DNA from: Prevotella sp.
GTDB taxonomy: Bacteria; Bacteroidota; Bacteroidia; Bacteroidales; Bacteroidaceae
Assembly: GCA_017619275.1 (NCBI GenBank)
Contig: JAFZSR010000060.1
Span: forward strand, 1 to 53,560
Length of the DNA: 53,560 nucleotides
Direction of reading: 5' to 3'
A program made the position numbers and the translations under genes. The notes beneath the pieces are model-generated. The model was given only the letters and a program-made list of their open reading frames with translations. It ran no database searches and had not been told where the DNA came from. Every line of letters starts with the position of its first letter. Position 1 is the first letter of the stretch. Shown piece by piece: positions 35,306-43,599 of the stretch.

Positions 35306-35704
35306 CTACTTCCAGGGATTGTCATAGGCCACGGGGCCGTTCTCGAGCTTCTGGCAGGAAATTAAAATCTCCTCAAAGTGCTCTTGTCCGTCCTCCCACT
35401 TTTCCTTGTAGTGGACGCAGTAGCAGCTTGTGCCTTTCAGTTCCTTCATGGTAGCGCCATCTATGGTGTTGTAGAAGGTCACCTTGACGTCACGGGGATC
35501 ATTGGGTGACAGCATCCAACCCAGCAACTGATTGTTGCCGTCGTTCATGGCCTTGACGCGGATGGTCACCCTACCGCCACGGGGAATGCCAGCAATCTGG
35601 CCTTCACGGTCGGTGGCCTGGTCAAACTTGTAGTCAATCATCATCACCTCGCGTGGTTCGAAATCCGCAATTTCGAGGGTTACCGGTGTTACGTTTACTG
35701 CCAT
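35306..35704 (-). CDS. T6SS tube protein TssD/Hcp, copy 2
   Basis: 132 aa, a clear Bacteroidetes-type TssD. It shares with copy 1 the layout 'REVMMIDYKFDQATDREGQIAGIPRGG', 'VRVKAMND....LLGWM', 'MKEL', 'EKWEDGQEHFEEILISCQKLENGPVAYDNPW'. Many side chains differ, so it is an old duplication. Hcp rings form the tube expelled by sheath contraction. Two main types may build mixed tubes or load different cargo. Confidence 0.85.
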   Translation of the reverse strand: MAVNVTPVTLEIADFEPREVMMIDYKFDQATDREGQIAGIPRGGRVTIRVKAMNDGNNQLLGWMLSPNDPRDVKVTFYNTIDGATMKELKGTSCYCVHYKEKWEDGQEHFEEILISCQKLENGPVAYDNPWK

Positions 35705-35762
35705 AATATGTTTCCTTTCTCAATTTTTAGTCATTTATTATTTCTTACTTCTCATTTAGTGC

Positions 35763-36155
35763 TTATGCCCAGTCGTTCTCATATTTCACGCTTCCGAATT
35801 CAATCTGCTGGCAGCTGATGGTAATCTCCTCGAAGTGGCCAAGCTTGTCCTCCCATTTCTCCTCAAAGTTCACGCAGTAGCCTTTGGTGAACTTAATTTC
35901 CTTCATGGACTTGCCGGTCTTGGTCTCAAGGAACTCAATTGAGCCGTTCTTAGGCAGGTTGCGCTCCACCATCCATGCCAACAGTTCGGGGGTTCCGTCG
36001 TTCAAAGCTTTCACGCGGACTTGAATCATGCCGCCACGGGGTATGCCGGCCATCTGTCCTTCCACGTCAGTTTCCTGATCGAATTCATAGGTTACCATAA
36101 GGACTTCCCGGTCCTTATAACCTTCAATTTTCATTGTCACGGGTGTCTTTGCCAT
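35763..36155 (-). CDS. tssD: T6SS tube protein TssD/Hcp, copy 1
   Basis: 130 aa with the standard TssD pattern: 'REVLMVTYEFDQETDVEGQMAGIPRGGMIQVRVKALNDGTPELLAWMVE', then 'MKEIKFTKGYCVNFEEKW' and the typical ending 'ISCQQIEFGSVKYENDWA'. It follows tssC by 87 nt, the usual place for the main tube gene, so it is probably the structural Hcp. A gap of about 60 nt separates it from copy 2. Confidence 0.9.
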   Translation of the reverse strand: MAKTPVTMKIEGYKDREVLMVTYEFDQETDVEGQMAGIPRGGMIQVRVKALNDGTPELLAWMVERNLPKNGSIEFLETKTGKSMKEIKFTKGYCVNFEEKWEDKLGHFEEITISCQQIEFGSVKYENDWA

Positions 36156-36242
36156 AATAATTTGTTTATTTAGTTGGTTGAAAATAATATAAAAAATGTT
36201 TTAGAGCAGTAACAAAAGACTTACTTTTCACTCTTCGCTTCT

Positions 36243-37607
36243 TTATGCACTTGCTAATGCTGCTTCTTTGTCCTTCTTGTCGGCAGCCACCTTGATGATA
36301 AAGTTCTTGGCGGCATAGAATGGAGTAAGCGTAACGTTGCAGGTAATCTGTTTGGTGACGGGATCCTGGCGAGGCTCGCCAATTTCGTAGTTCTGAAACA
36401 GGTTACCGTAGCCCTTGTACATGTTGAGGAACTGCTGGATCTTCGCCTTTAGGTTCTTTGGGCTGTTGTAGGGATCCCAATTCTCCAGGGCCACCTCGTG
36501 AACGAAGTTCATGAGCACCTTCTTTACCCAGTCGAAGACGCGTACAATGGGGTACTCCTTCATGGCGTCGAGGTCGCCGTTGTAGAGGGTAGTGTTGTTG
36601 AAGGCCATCACGCGGCCCTCGCTGTAGACCATCGGCACCACCTGATTGTCCATCAGGGAGGCTATCTCCGACTTCAGCAGGTCGCTCTTCACTCCCTTCA
36701 CACCGTCGAGTGTGCCGTACTTCTTGCCGCCAGCGCCCTGGGCCATGTTGGCCGTTTCGTTGTAAAGCTTTCCACAAAGGGCTGCCGAGGGGGCAATGTA
36801 AAAGGCCTTGTTGTCTTCCTCGTCGGTCGACATCTTCTCTGCCTCGCGGCCCACAATCCAGTTGGCACACATCACCACGTTCATCAGCTCCTGGTCGCTG
36901 TCGCGATAGCCCTCGGTGTTAGCCTGCAGGTCATCGAATGAATACTCGTCGGCATGGTCAGTAAGTAGCATCACCTTGTACTTGAAGGCCATCTTGGCCC
37001 AGCGCAATAGGTCGGTCTTGTCGTTGAGTACGGCACCAGGTATGCAGACGAGGCTGTAGGCATCCTTGAGACTGAGACGGTCATAGCCGTTGCGCAAGAT
37101 GTCCTCCACCTCCTGTGAGAAGCCTGAGTCAGCATCGGCGATGTCTTCTTTGAGTACGTTGATGATGCGGAGATTCTTCACCTTGTCGGTGCCGCAAGTC
37201 TTGAAGAAGGAGTCGAGTTCACGGTAGCTGCGCTCGAGGTTCTGCGTGGCATAAAGGGCGTCGGTGATGCCCTGCTTAAGTACCTCGGTATATTTCTCTT
37301 CAGCTTCCTTGCAGGAGTCGGCAAACGCGGTGGCCTTGTCCAGGTCGGGCTGGTCGAGAAGCTCAAGCCAACGGCTGATTTCACGTTTCAGGTTCTCACG
37401 CTTGTCCTTGAATCGCTTGTCGTTGAGGAAGATGTCCTTAGCCGCTTTGCGGGTGGGATTCATGTTGTCGGCATCGGGCATGAAGCCGCGAATGGCGTTG
37501 AAGCCTCCAAACTGCGACAACAACTTGCTGGGCTCTTTAGGCCTTTCCTGTAACCCGGCAGCTGCATCCTGTGCTACCGAGTTTTTTTTCATTTCACTGT
37601 CTGCCAT
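36243..37607 (-). CDS. tssC: T6SS sheath large subunit TssC
   Basis: 454 aa, close to the family's usual length. Recognisable regions include 'LRIINVLKEDI' (about 144-154), the central handshake region 'YDRLSLKDAYSLVCIPGAVLNDKTDLLRWA' (about 179-208), and the C-terminal strand pair near 'DPVTKQITCNVTLTPFYAAKNFIIKVAAD'. TssC and TssB form the contractile sheath around the Hcp tube. In ClpV-dependent systems the TssC N-terminus is the unfoldase target; here that segment is Lys/Pro-rich, and no ClpV gene is present in the operon. Confidence 0.92.
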   Translation of the reverse strand: MADSEMKKNSVAQDAAAGLQERPKEPSKLLSQFGGFNAIRGFMPDADNMNPTRKAAKDIFLNDKRFKDKRENLKREISRWLELLDQPDLDKATAFADSCKEAEEKYTEVLKQGITDALYATQNLERSYRELDSFFKTCGTDKVKNLRIINVLKEDIADADSGFSQEVEDILRNGYDRLSLKDAYSLVCIPGAVLNDKTDLLRWAKMAFKYKVMLLTDHADEYSFDDLQANTEGYRDSDQELMNVVMCANWIVGREAEKMSTDEEDNKAFYIAPSAALCGKLYNETANMAQGAGGKKYGTLDGVKGVKSDLLKSEIASLMDNQVVPMVYSEGRVMAFNNTTLYNGDLDAMKEYPIVRVFDWVKKVLMNFVHEVALENWDPYNSPKNLKAKIQQFLNMYKGYGNLFQNYEIGEPRQDPVTKQITCNVTLTPFYAAKNFIIKVAADKKDKEAALASA

Positions 37608-37661
37608 AATATTCTTATTATTCGTTGTTTCGTTATTACGTTAAGTTGTTAATAAAACTGA

Positions 37662-38129
37662 TTAATCCTCAGCTGCTTCTAGTTCGCTGAGCATGGAGCG
37701 TAGCATGTCTTTCAGCTCATTGCGGCTACTGGCCTCCTTCAGAATGTCGCGCAGCTTGCGGTTCTGTTCAATGCTCTTTCGAATTTTTGTGTTTGTCTCA
37801 ATCTTCATCTTCACACCAGAGAGGAACGGGCTATTCTCCACCAGACGGCCCTTGCCACCGTTAGTCTCGAAGTCGCGGATTTCGCCAAATGATAGTGTCT
37901 CCTCCACGGCACCGCCTTCCTCGTCGGTAAAGGTAACGTCCACTTTCGGCTTGAAGCGAGCGAAAGCCTCGTCGATGTTGTGGACATCCTCCACAAACTC
38001 TGGATTGCCGGCCTCCACGTCGGAGGTGTACTGGTCGATCATAAGCGTTTTGTTCTGGTCAATCAGACTGACTTTCGCACTGCTCTCCTCATCAGGAGCC
38101 ATCGAAATAAAATTCTCTTTCATTGACAT
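37662..38129 (-). CDS. tssB: T6SS sheath small subunit TssB
   Basis: 155 aa. 'EAFARFKPKVDVTFTDEEGGAVEETLSFGEIRDFE' (about 53-88) is the conserved TssB core, followed by the C-terminal helical region that clasps TssC ('IRKSIEQNRKLRDILKEASSRNELKDML'). It is the first gene of the 22.7-kb operon, 97 nt downstream of the predicted promoter region, and precedes tssC by 54 nt. Confidence 0.92.
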   Translation of the reverse strand: MSMKENFISMAPDEESSAKVSLIDQNKTLMIDQYTSDVEAGNPEFVEDVHNIDEAFARFKPKVDVTFTDEEGGAVEETLSFGEIRDFETNGGKGRLVENSPFLSGVKMKIETNTKIRKSIEQNRKLRDILKEASSRNELKDMLRSMLSELEAAED

Positions 38130-38232
38130 AGTCGTAGCGTTTTAATAGATTAATAATAATGTGTTATTTCGTCGTTTAGTTATTTTCGTGATTCCGTCAC
38201 TTCAAATTCATCTGCAATGATGATAACGTTTG

Positions 38233-38262
38233 CAAAGATAGAAAAAAAATGGAAAAACACAA
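38233..38262 (-). promoter_or_regulatory. Promoter of the T6SS operon
   Basis: On the minus strand TTG (38262-38260) is followed after 19 bp by TATCTTTG (38240-38233), an excellent fit to the Bacteroidetes TTG-n19-TAnnTTTG promoter. Transcription would start near 38226, leaving a leader of about 95 nt before tssB. No equally good promoter was seen within the operon, so one long transcript is plausible. Confidence 0.8.
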
Positions 38263-38357
38263 TGATGTGCGCCACTTTTTTGAAGCGCGCCCACATATAT
38301 TTAACAAAAATTAAAGATAGCCCTCAATAGCAACTCGTCCTTTTGACAATGCTCATG

Positions 38358-38525
38358 TCAATCGTCTTCGTCCCATAGACTGTTGTTTCGGCGCGACAGG
38401 ATGTCCGACGATTCCTCCACTATTTCATTGGGGTTAGTGGAGTAGAGTATCGAGTTGGTTTCCAATAGCGGCCAGGCGTAGGTTTTAACCAACCGAGTGG
38501 TGGGGGGCTGATAGGTTAGTTTCAT
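38358..38525 (-). CDS. Small acidic-tailed peptide, unknown function
   Basis: A 55-aa open frame starting 'MKLTYQPPTTRLVKTYAW' and ending 'RRNNSLWDEDD'. Its ATG begins 3 nt after the stop codon of the rhamnogalacturonan lyase. Prevotella and Bacteroides genomes often carry such peptides with an N-terminal 'MKxxYxxPxT' and an acidic C-terminus, usually unannotated; I recognise the pattern but know no function. The tight coupling and the intact start and stop support a real gene. Confidence 0.55.
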   Translation of the reverse strand: MKLTYQPPTTRLVKTYAWPLLETNSILYSTNPNEIVEESSDILSRRNNSLWDEDD

Positions 38526-38528
38526 AAC

Positions 38529-41500
38529 TTATTTGGCGATGGTTTTCTTGTTGTTGAGGATGATGACTTTTGCCCTTTGACCGGGAGTTTTCAGTTTTCG
38601 GCCTTGCAGGTCGTAGTGACTTTGAACGTTGATAGCTGTACTTTGAACGTTGGCAATACCGTCGCTGCTGTCGAAGAAGTAATATTCGCGTGCCAAGTCG
38701 GTGAGTTGTGCATAGGCTTTGCCGGCAGGGATCTTCACGCCCCGAGCACAGCGATAGAAGCCGGTGCCTGAAGTCTTCGTTGCGAGCACGTAGATGTCGT
38801 CGGAAGCCACGGTATAGCCTTCGGTGTTGACAACGGCCCGCAACAGTTGAGTGGGTGCTTGGGACTGCTCGGTAGTGATGGGCAGACGGTGCACGCCTTG
38901 GCTGCCCTTCAGCAGCAGACCCGTCTCGGCGGGAACTGCCGTCACCTGTTCCAAGCTGAGCGTGGAGGCATTTTGGCGGGTAATGATATAGGCTTCCACA
39001 TCCGATTCACTCAAGTCCATTGGGTAGTTGCAGCCCAGCGTGGCGTAGCCTGCAGCGCCGATTTTCACCCCCACGAAGTTGGCGTCATAGGTGGTGGAGG
39101 TGGAAACACAGCCATCGTATGCGGCGGTCACAGTCAGCGTGCCGGGGCGCGTGAAGGTGTAGGAGGAGTAGCCAGCGGCATAAATGGCAATGTTGTCAAG
39201 CTTGAATGTTGAGTTATAGCGTCCTGCCACAAGGTAGAAACCAGCCACGTCGGCACTCGTACCGCTTGGCAGTTCGAAGGTGCCGCTGCTGCCGTTGGAG
39301 ATATTCCATGTCACCTTCTTTGCCGTGCGGTCTACCAGCAGCGTGTAGTGATACCAAGTGCCAGCCGTCAGGATGGTTGTCGTGGCGGTGTTGCCATTCA
39401 CGGTGTAGTTCGTTGAGCTTTTGGGTGCAGTGATGTCGAAGAGCATGTTGGCATTGCTGTTGATGGAAGCATAGTTATCCCAATTATTTCTTGGCATGAT
39501 ACCGTTTTTACTCATAACGCAGAACTCTACGGAATCTTTGTCACCTGGACTCACGGCGAGGTCGAACTCTATGTAATAGGCCGAGACATCCGACACATCA
39601 ACGCCCGTGAGCATCTGATAAGCATAACGGGTGTTAGTTCCGCTGCCAGTATTCACATAGAAGTAATAGCCGTGTGCATCGTTGTCATTGGCTATGCTCA
39701 TGTTGGCTCCTGGCGAAGTCCAGTTGCTAGTGGTTGATGTCTGCCCATAGTTTTCCTGATAGAAGCGCTTCACGATGTCGGCTTCGATGGTGGTGCCTTG
39801 AACATCAGTAAAGGTGGCGGTTAGGCTTGGCGTGACGCTGCTGCCATTATAGATGAAGGGCGTGGGCACGATGTCGATTGCTGGCAACAGGATGCCCTCG
39901 TCGGTGGTTTCGTATCCGTTCTCGCTGATGCCAGGCTCTGAGCATAATATGGGTTCTCCCTCGCCAATGACAAGGTTGAGGTGTCCGTTGGCGTAGGAGA
40001 GCCTTCCGTCTATGCCCTCAAGCTGGATATCGGAGATGTACCCCACAATGGACTCTATGGCGCCCAGGTCGTATGTACCATCTGAGAGCGTGCCATGTCC
40101 CACAATTTGGATGACAGGATTCAGGTATTGCGGGCCGTGCTGCGTCCAGACACCGCCCGTCTTTTTGTTGATGGTCAGCGAGGTGGCGTTCACCTGGTCG
40201 GCAGTGAAATCGGTGTAAACGTCGAGCACGATGCGTGCGCCGTGGTTCAGCGTCAATGTGGTGGTGGTGATGCTTCCCTTGTTGTTCTCGCTGCCGGGGA
40301 TGATGGCCGAGCCATAGTCGGCTGTGATGCCGCCGCCAAAGGTGCCGCCGTTGGATAGCAGCGTGGTGAAGCGGTTGAGCCACAGGGGGCTGCTCTCTAA
40401 TGTGCCGTCGAAGCAGAGTGTGCCACCCCACACGTCGGTGGCCCCCGAATAGGTTTCCGTCACCGTGGGGAGTACCAGCGTGCCGCCACCCTGCTTCACT
40501 AATCGCATCGAGCCTGTAAAGGCGCCACCGGTGAGCGTGTGGGTGTAGGTGGTGGTGGTGATGTTGTTGTTGTCGTTGTGGCCCTGCACCCATGTAGGGG
40601 TGTTCACGGTGAGTTGGTAGGGGGCCGCTCCATCGCTCACGCTCACGGTCATGTTTTCTGTTGCGGCCATGAGCAGGTGGGCGTTGGTGGTGCTGATGGT
40701 GGAGCCTTTGCTCACCTCCTCTCGGCCTTGATTGGTGAGTGGCGGTGGGGCTTGGGTGATGCCCTCCATTTCGCCGAGGAAGTAACTCAGGTGGGGTGGC
40801 TGGTTGTAGGCCATCATCTGCCACACCATAGCTTGACGATACTGGTGGTCGAACCAAAGCGAGGGCATGGTGTAGGTCGTGCTCATGCCGGTGGTGTAGA
40901 CGCGCAGACCTTGGCCGCAGCGCACCACGATTTCTTCACGCCAGTCGCCGATGATGTCGCCTTGGAAGCAGACGTTGTTCTTCGTACCGTTGTTCATGTT
41001 GCAGCCGTCGCTGGTGAAGAGCCGTCCTGTACCGGGCTTGTCTATTCTGGCATTGCCATTTGAATTGCCCGTACCGTTTAGCAGCTCCGAGCAGAGGTCG
41101 CCATCGAAATAGATGCGGAAATTGAGATCGGTCCAATCAATGAAATTGCCAATTGCGTCGATGGTTTGGTCGCTGACACTGCTGTATAAACCCGACGAGA
41201 CGGAGCGTCCCATCGATCCGGGATAGCTGTTCGTGAAATTGCCCATCAGAGCACGTCCGTCGTCGCCATCGGCGGTGGTGCGCACATAAAGCTGACCGGT
41301 AGTGGCGTTGCGATAGTTCATGGCGGGCTTGTCCTCGTTGCAGCCAAAGAACTCCAGCCCCCTGCGGTAGGGGTCGAAGTCGCTCACGTGCTGGGCGTCG
41401 CCGTGCCCCAATCCTGTAGTGCTGAGGCCGTTGCCATTGTCGTCGATGACCATCGAGCCGTAGACAATCTCGTCGCGCCCATCCTCGTCCACGTCGGCAA

Positions 41501-42749
41501 TGACGAAGTTATGGTAGCCGTTGCCATACCAGGGGCTGCTGCTGTCGTTGCAGTTCCATGTCCATTGGGTGCTCCATTTATGTTCCTCTTTGTCCAGGTT
41601 CAAAGCCATCATCTTATGACGTGTATAGATGCCGCGAGCCAGGAAGAGGTTGGCCTCGCGCCCATCGAGGAAGGGAGCGCCGAAGAAATATTTCGACGAG
41701 CGGTGACCGTAGCCGTCGCCCCAGGCAGCAGCCAAGTCCGTCTCGCCTGTTTCAAGTCGCTTCAGTGGGTAATCCATCAACTGATAGAGTGCCCCCGTCT
41801 GCCCATTCATATAGATAAGGTATTCGGCGCCCGTGTTGGTGTAGGCCAAGCTGGAGAGGTTCGTGCCGTCCGACTGTCGTGACGAGGGCCACACCTGGCG
41901 GGTGTTCACGTTCATGTCGCCGATAGTGTAGAGTTGCGTGTGTCCGTCACTGCCGTAGACAATCATATTGTCGGCACCGCGCAGCACCACTTCAGCCCCT
42001 CCTACTTCGTCCCAGTTGTAGGCGATGATGTTGATTTCGGTAGAGTTGGTACTCACCATGTTGGGCCCGCAGTCGATGCGCCACATCAGCGAGGCTGTGC
42101 CCGTCTGCCAGTTCACGTTGTAGGCGTCGAGCACCACGAACTGTGTCGAGCTTTGTGGGTAGATGTTGTAGATGTCGTTCCCCTTTTTATCTTTGACACC
42201 CGTATTCACGCCGATGGCATCCCACGTGTTCAGTCGCTTGATGATGATCTCCAGGTCGCCGTCGCCATCCAGGTCGGCCATCTCGGCATCGTTGGCTTCG
42301 TAGTTGGCAGTCACGTCGGTGCCATTGCGGTCGTAGACGGGTGCCAGGCCGATGTCGATGAAACCCGTCGGGCATTGTACGGTAGTATTACATACATACT
42401 GCGTCCAGGGTTTGATGGCGGCACATTTTGTCTGCTCCACGCCCCTTACCACGGCGGCCACCTCATACTCTGTAGTGGTCAGTCCATCACTGTTGTCGTT
42501 GTAGCTTGTGGTTGTCAGCCCCTGGGCGAGTAGTGTGCCGTTCTTGTAGAGGTTGTAGGTCACATCGTAGTACTCGTCGGCCAGTCGTCGCCAGCTGATG
42601 AAGTTCGTGGTGTTACCATTGGTGCCCGTGGGCACTGCCACCAGTCCGCGGTCAAGAAGGTCGGTGAAACGTTGCGCTTGCGCCCAATGGCAATCTGCCA
42701 GGGCCAGCAGTAGAATCAGTAGGATCCTTGTCATAAGGTTATTATTCAT
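38529..42749 (-). CDS. Secreted rhamnogalacturonan lyase (PL11) with accessory domains
   Basis: 1406 aa. After a signal peptide (about 1-25) comes a PL11 lyase module (about 26-650): 'RFTDLLDRGLVAVPTG', 'FISWRRLADEYYDVTYNLYKNG' and calcium-type loops such as 'ADLDGDGDLEIIIKRLNTWD' and 'ADVDEDGRDEIVYGSMVIDDNG'. PL11 enzymes cleave rhamnogalacturonan I by beta-elimination. Then follow a beta-helix region (about 690-930) resembling autotransporter-associated strand repeats, a lectin- or CBM-like domain (about 1060-1210), and a C-terminal tail with 'YDLQGRKL...NNKKTIAK'. The extra domains make it about twice the size of a minimal PL11 enzyme. A 13-bp repeat near its 3' end encodes 'INVQS'-like duplicates. 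Confidence 0.9.
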   Translation of the reverse strand: MNNNLMTRILLILLLALADCHWAQAQRFTDLLDRGLVAVPTGTNGNTTNFISWRRLADEYYDVTYNLYKNGTLLAQGLTTTSYNDNSDGLTTTEYEVAAVVRGVEQTKCAAIKPWTQYVCNTTVQCPTGFIDIGLAPVYDRNGTDVTANYEANDAEMADLDGDGDLEIIIKRLNTWDAIGVNTGVKDKKGNDIYNIYPQSSTQFVVLDAYNVNWQTGTASLMWRIDCGPNMVSTNSTEINIIAYNWDEVGGAEVVLRGADNMIVYGSDGHTQLYTIGDMNVNTRQVWPSSRQSDGTNLSSLAYTNTGAEYLIYMNGQTGALYQLMDYPLKRLETGETDLAAAWGDGYGHRSSKYFFGAPFLDGREANLFLARGIYTRHKMMALNLDKEEHKWSTQWTWNCNDSSSPWYGNGYHNFVIADVDEDGRDEIVYGSMVIDDNGNGLSTTGLGHGDAQHVSDFDPYRRGLEFFGCNEDKPAMNYRNATTGQLYVRTTADGDDGRALMGNFTNSYPGSMGRSVSSGLYSSVSDQTIDAIGNFIDWTDLNFRIYFDGDLCSELLNGTGNSNGNARIDKPGTGRLFTSDGCNMNNGTKNNVCFQGDIIGDWREEIVVRCGQGLRVYTTGMSTTYTMPSLWFDHQYRQAMVWQMMAYNQPPHLSYFLGEMEGITQAPPPLTNQGREEVSKGSTISTTNAHLLMAATENMTVSVSDGAAPYQLTVNTPTWVQGHNDNNNITTTTYTHTLTGGAFTGSMRLVKQGGGTLVLPTVTETYSGATDVWGGTLCFDGTLESSPLWLNRFTTLLSNGGTFGGGITADYGSAIIPGSENNKGSITTTTLTLNHGARIVLDVYTDFTADQVNATSLTINKKTGGVWTQHGPQYLNPVIQIVGHGTLSDGTYDLGAIESIVGYISDIQLEGIDGRLSYANGHLNLVIGEGEPILCSEPGISENGYETTDEGILLPAIDIVPTPFIYNGSSVTPSLTATFTDVQGTTIEADIVKRFYQENYGQTSTTSNWTSPGANMSIANDNDAHGYYFYVNTGSGTNTRYAYQMLTGVDVSDVSAYYIEFDLAVSPGDKDSVEFCVMSKNGIMPRNNWDNYASINSNANMLFDITAPKSSTNYTVNGNTATTTILTAGTWYHYTLLVDRTAKKVTWNISNGSSGTFELPSGTSADVAGFYLVAGRYNSTFKLDNIAIYAAGYSSYTFTRPGTLTVTAAYDGCVSTSTTYDANFVGVKIGAAGYATLGCNYPMDLSESDVEAYIITRQNASTLSLEQVTAVPAETGLLLKGSQGVHRLPITTEQSQAPTQLLRAVVNTEGYTVASDDIYVLATKTSGTGFYRCARGVKIPAGKAYAQLTDLAREYYFFDSSDGIANVQSTAINVQSHYDLQGRKLKTPGQRAKVIILNNKKTIAK

Positions 42750-42771
42750 GGGTTAGTAATTGTTCTGTTTG

Positions 42772-42779
42772 CAAAGGTA
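42772..42779 (-). promoter_or_regulatory. -7 element upstream of the RG lyase
   Basis: The minus strand reads TACCTTTG, a perfect TAnnTTTG, 22 bp before the lyase ATG at 42749. The -33 TTG is not clear at the correct spacing. Confidence 0.55.
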
Positions 42780-42848
42780 ATCATTTTTTTCTTAAATAAC
42801 ATCAAAAAGTTGCCAAAAAATTTTGCAACCATCCCCCAATAAGACGTA

Positions 42849-42877
42849 TTGAGACTGCTGGTATCTCCCTACCTTTG
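42849..42877 (+). promoter_or_regulatory. Possible plus-strand promoter in the long intergenic region
   Basis: TTG (42849-42851), 18 bp, then TACCTTTG (42870-42877) fits the Bacteroidetes consensus, but the next plus-strand gene begins more than 300 bp later. It may serve an unrecognised RNA, or be a relic that travelled with the repeats just downstream. Confidence 0.4.
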
Positions 42878-42911
42878 CGGTCTCAAATCGTCTTATTGCA
42901 GCTTTTGAAAA

Positions 42912-42973
42912 TTTGGTAACGACTTTTTTTATTTTGGTAACGACTTTTGAAAAAATCTCATACGAGATTTTTT
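42912..42973. repeat. 21-bp-period direct repeat plus 10-bp palindrome
   Basis: The 16-mer tttggtaacgactttt occurs at 42912-42927 and 42933-42948, exactly 21 bp apart. It is followed by a perfect hairpin aaaaaatctc-atac-gagatttttt (42950-42973). The whole gap 42750-43204 contains no gene I can support; besides these repeats and the promoters listed it holds A+T-rich DNA. A 68-codon minus-strand frame across the repeat encodes duplicated 'VVTK' and is probably chance. Confidence 0.7.
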
Positions 42974-43129
42974 GGTGTGGCGTTACACACCATATCATGC
43001 GCCTCCTTTGCCTTCAAAACTCCATAGCAATATACCTGAGTGCCGAGTGGCTGTTTCCTTTCACTCAGTATGTTAGTGCTCTACGAACTGGAAAAAAAAC
43101 TTAAATGGATGAGGAAAGATTTGCAATTA

Positions 43130-43161
43130 TTTGTGTATAAGGGTCTTTTTTCCTATTTTTG
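43130..43161 (+). promoter_or_regulatory. Promoter of the lipoprotein-esterase pair
   Basis: TTTG (43130-43133), 20 bp, then TATTTTTG (43154-43161) is a very good Bacteroidetes promoter. Transcription would start near 43168, about 37 nt before the lipoprotein ATG. Confidence 0.75.
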
Positions 43162-43204
43162 CAAACTAAAAGAGAAAAAAACAGTTTGTAAACAACAGAT
43201 AGCT

Positions 43205-43594
43205 ATGAAAAAGTATTTTCTGTTTCTGCTTGTTGCGCTGGCACTTGGTGCCTGTCAGCAGAACATGGCGGAGCGTGCCGAGCGCGACGCCCGCGAGACC
43301 ACGGCAAAGCGGTGCCCGATGCGCATGACCGACGATGGCAGCGTGATTCTGGAGCGCATCGTCTTCGACAAGGCCACGCTTACGTGGCAGCAGGACTACC
43401 TGCTCGACGTGGACACCTCGATTGTCATCAATGCCGACGACATCCGCGACATGCTGCTCAAGGAGCTGCGCAACATGCCCAGCTACAAGCCCTACATGGA
43501 CCATCGGTTCCTCTTCCGCTACATTTATTGCCGCATGACGAACCCCAGCGACACTGTCGTCGACATCACGTTGAGGCCAGAGGACTATCAATAG
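43205..43594 (+). CDS. Small lipoprotein, unknown function
   Basis: 129 aa beginning at the ATG at 43205, chosen because it starts directly with a lipoprotein signal ('MKKYFLFLLVALALGAC', lipid-modified C17). The mature part is short, charged and probably alpha/beta ('VILERIVFDKATLTWQQDYLLDV'). No family recognised. It is followed by an esterase gene after 5 nt, so the pair is an operon facing away from the RG lyase. Confidence 0.8.
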   Translation: MKKYFLFLLVALALGACQQNMAERAERDARETTAKRCPMRMTDDGSVILERIVFDKATLTWQQDYLLDVDTSIVINADDIRDMLLKELRNMPSYKPYMDHRFLFRYIYCRMTNPSDTVVDITLRPEDYQ

Positions 43595-43599
43595 AGGAG

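Noticed and set aside
15423-38129. JAB/MPN deubiquitinase in the operon
   Set aside because: No protein shows the E...HxHx(n)D motif; the Ubl ends at its Gly, so processing is not required.
42792-42998. 68-codon minus-strand frame with duplicated VVTK
   Set aside because: It runs across a 21-bp direct repeat and a palindrome, has no family features, and its repeats are explained by the DNA repeat.
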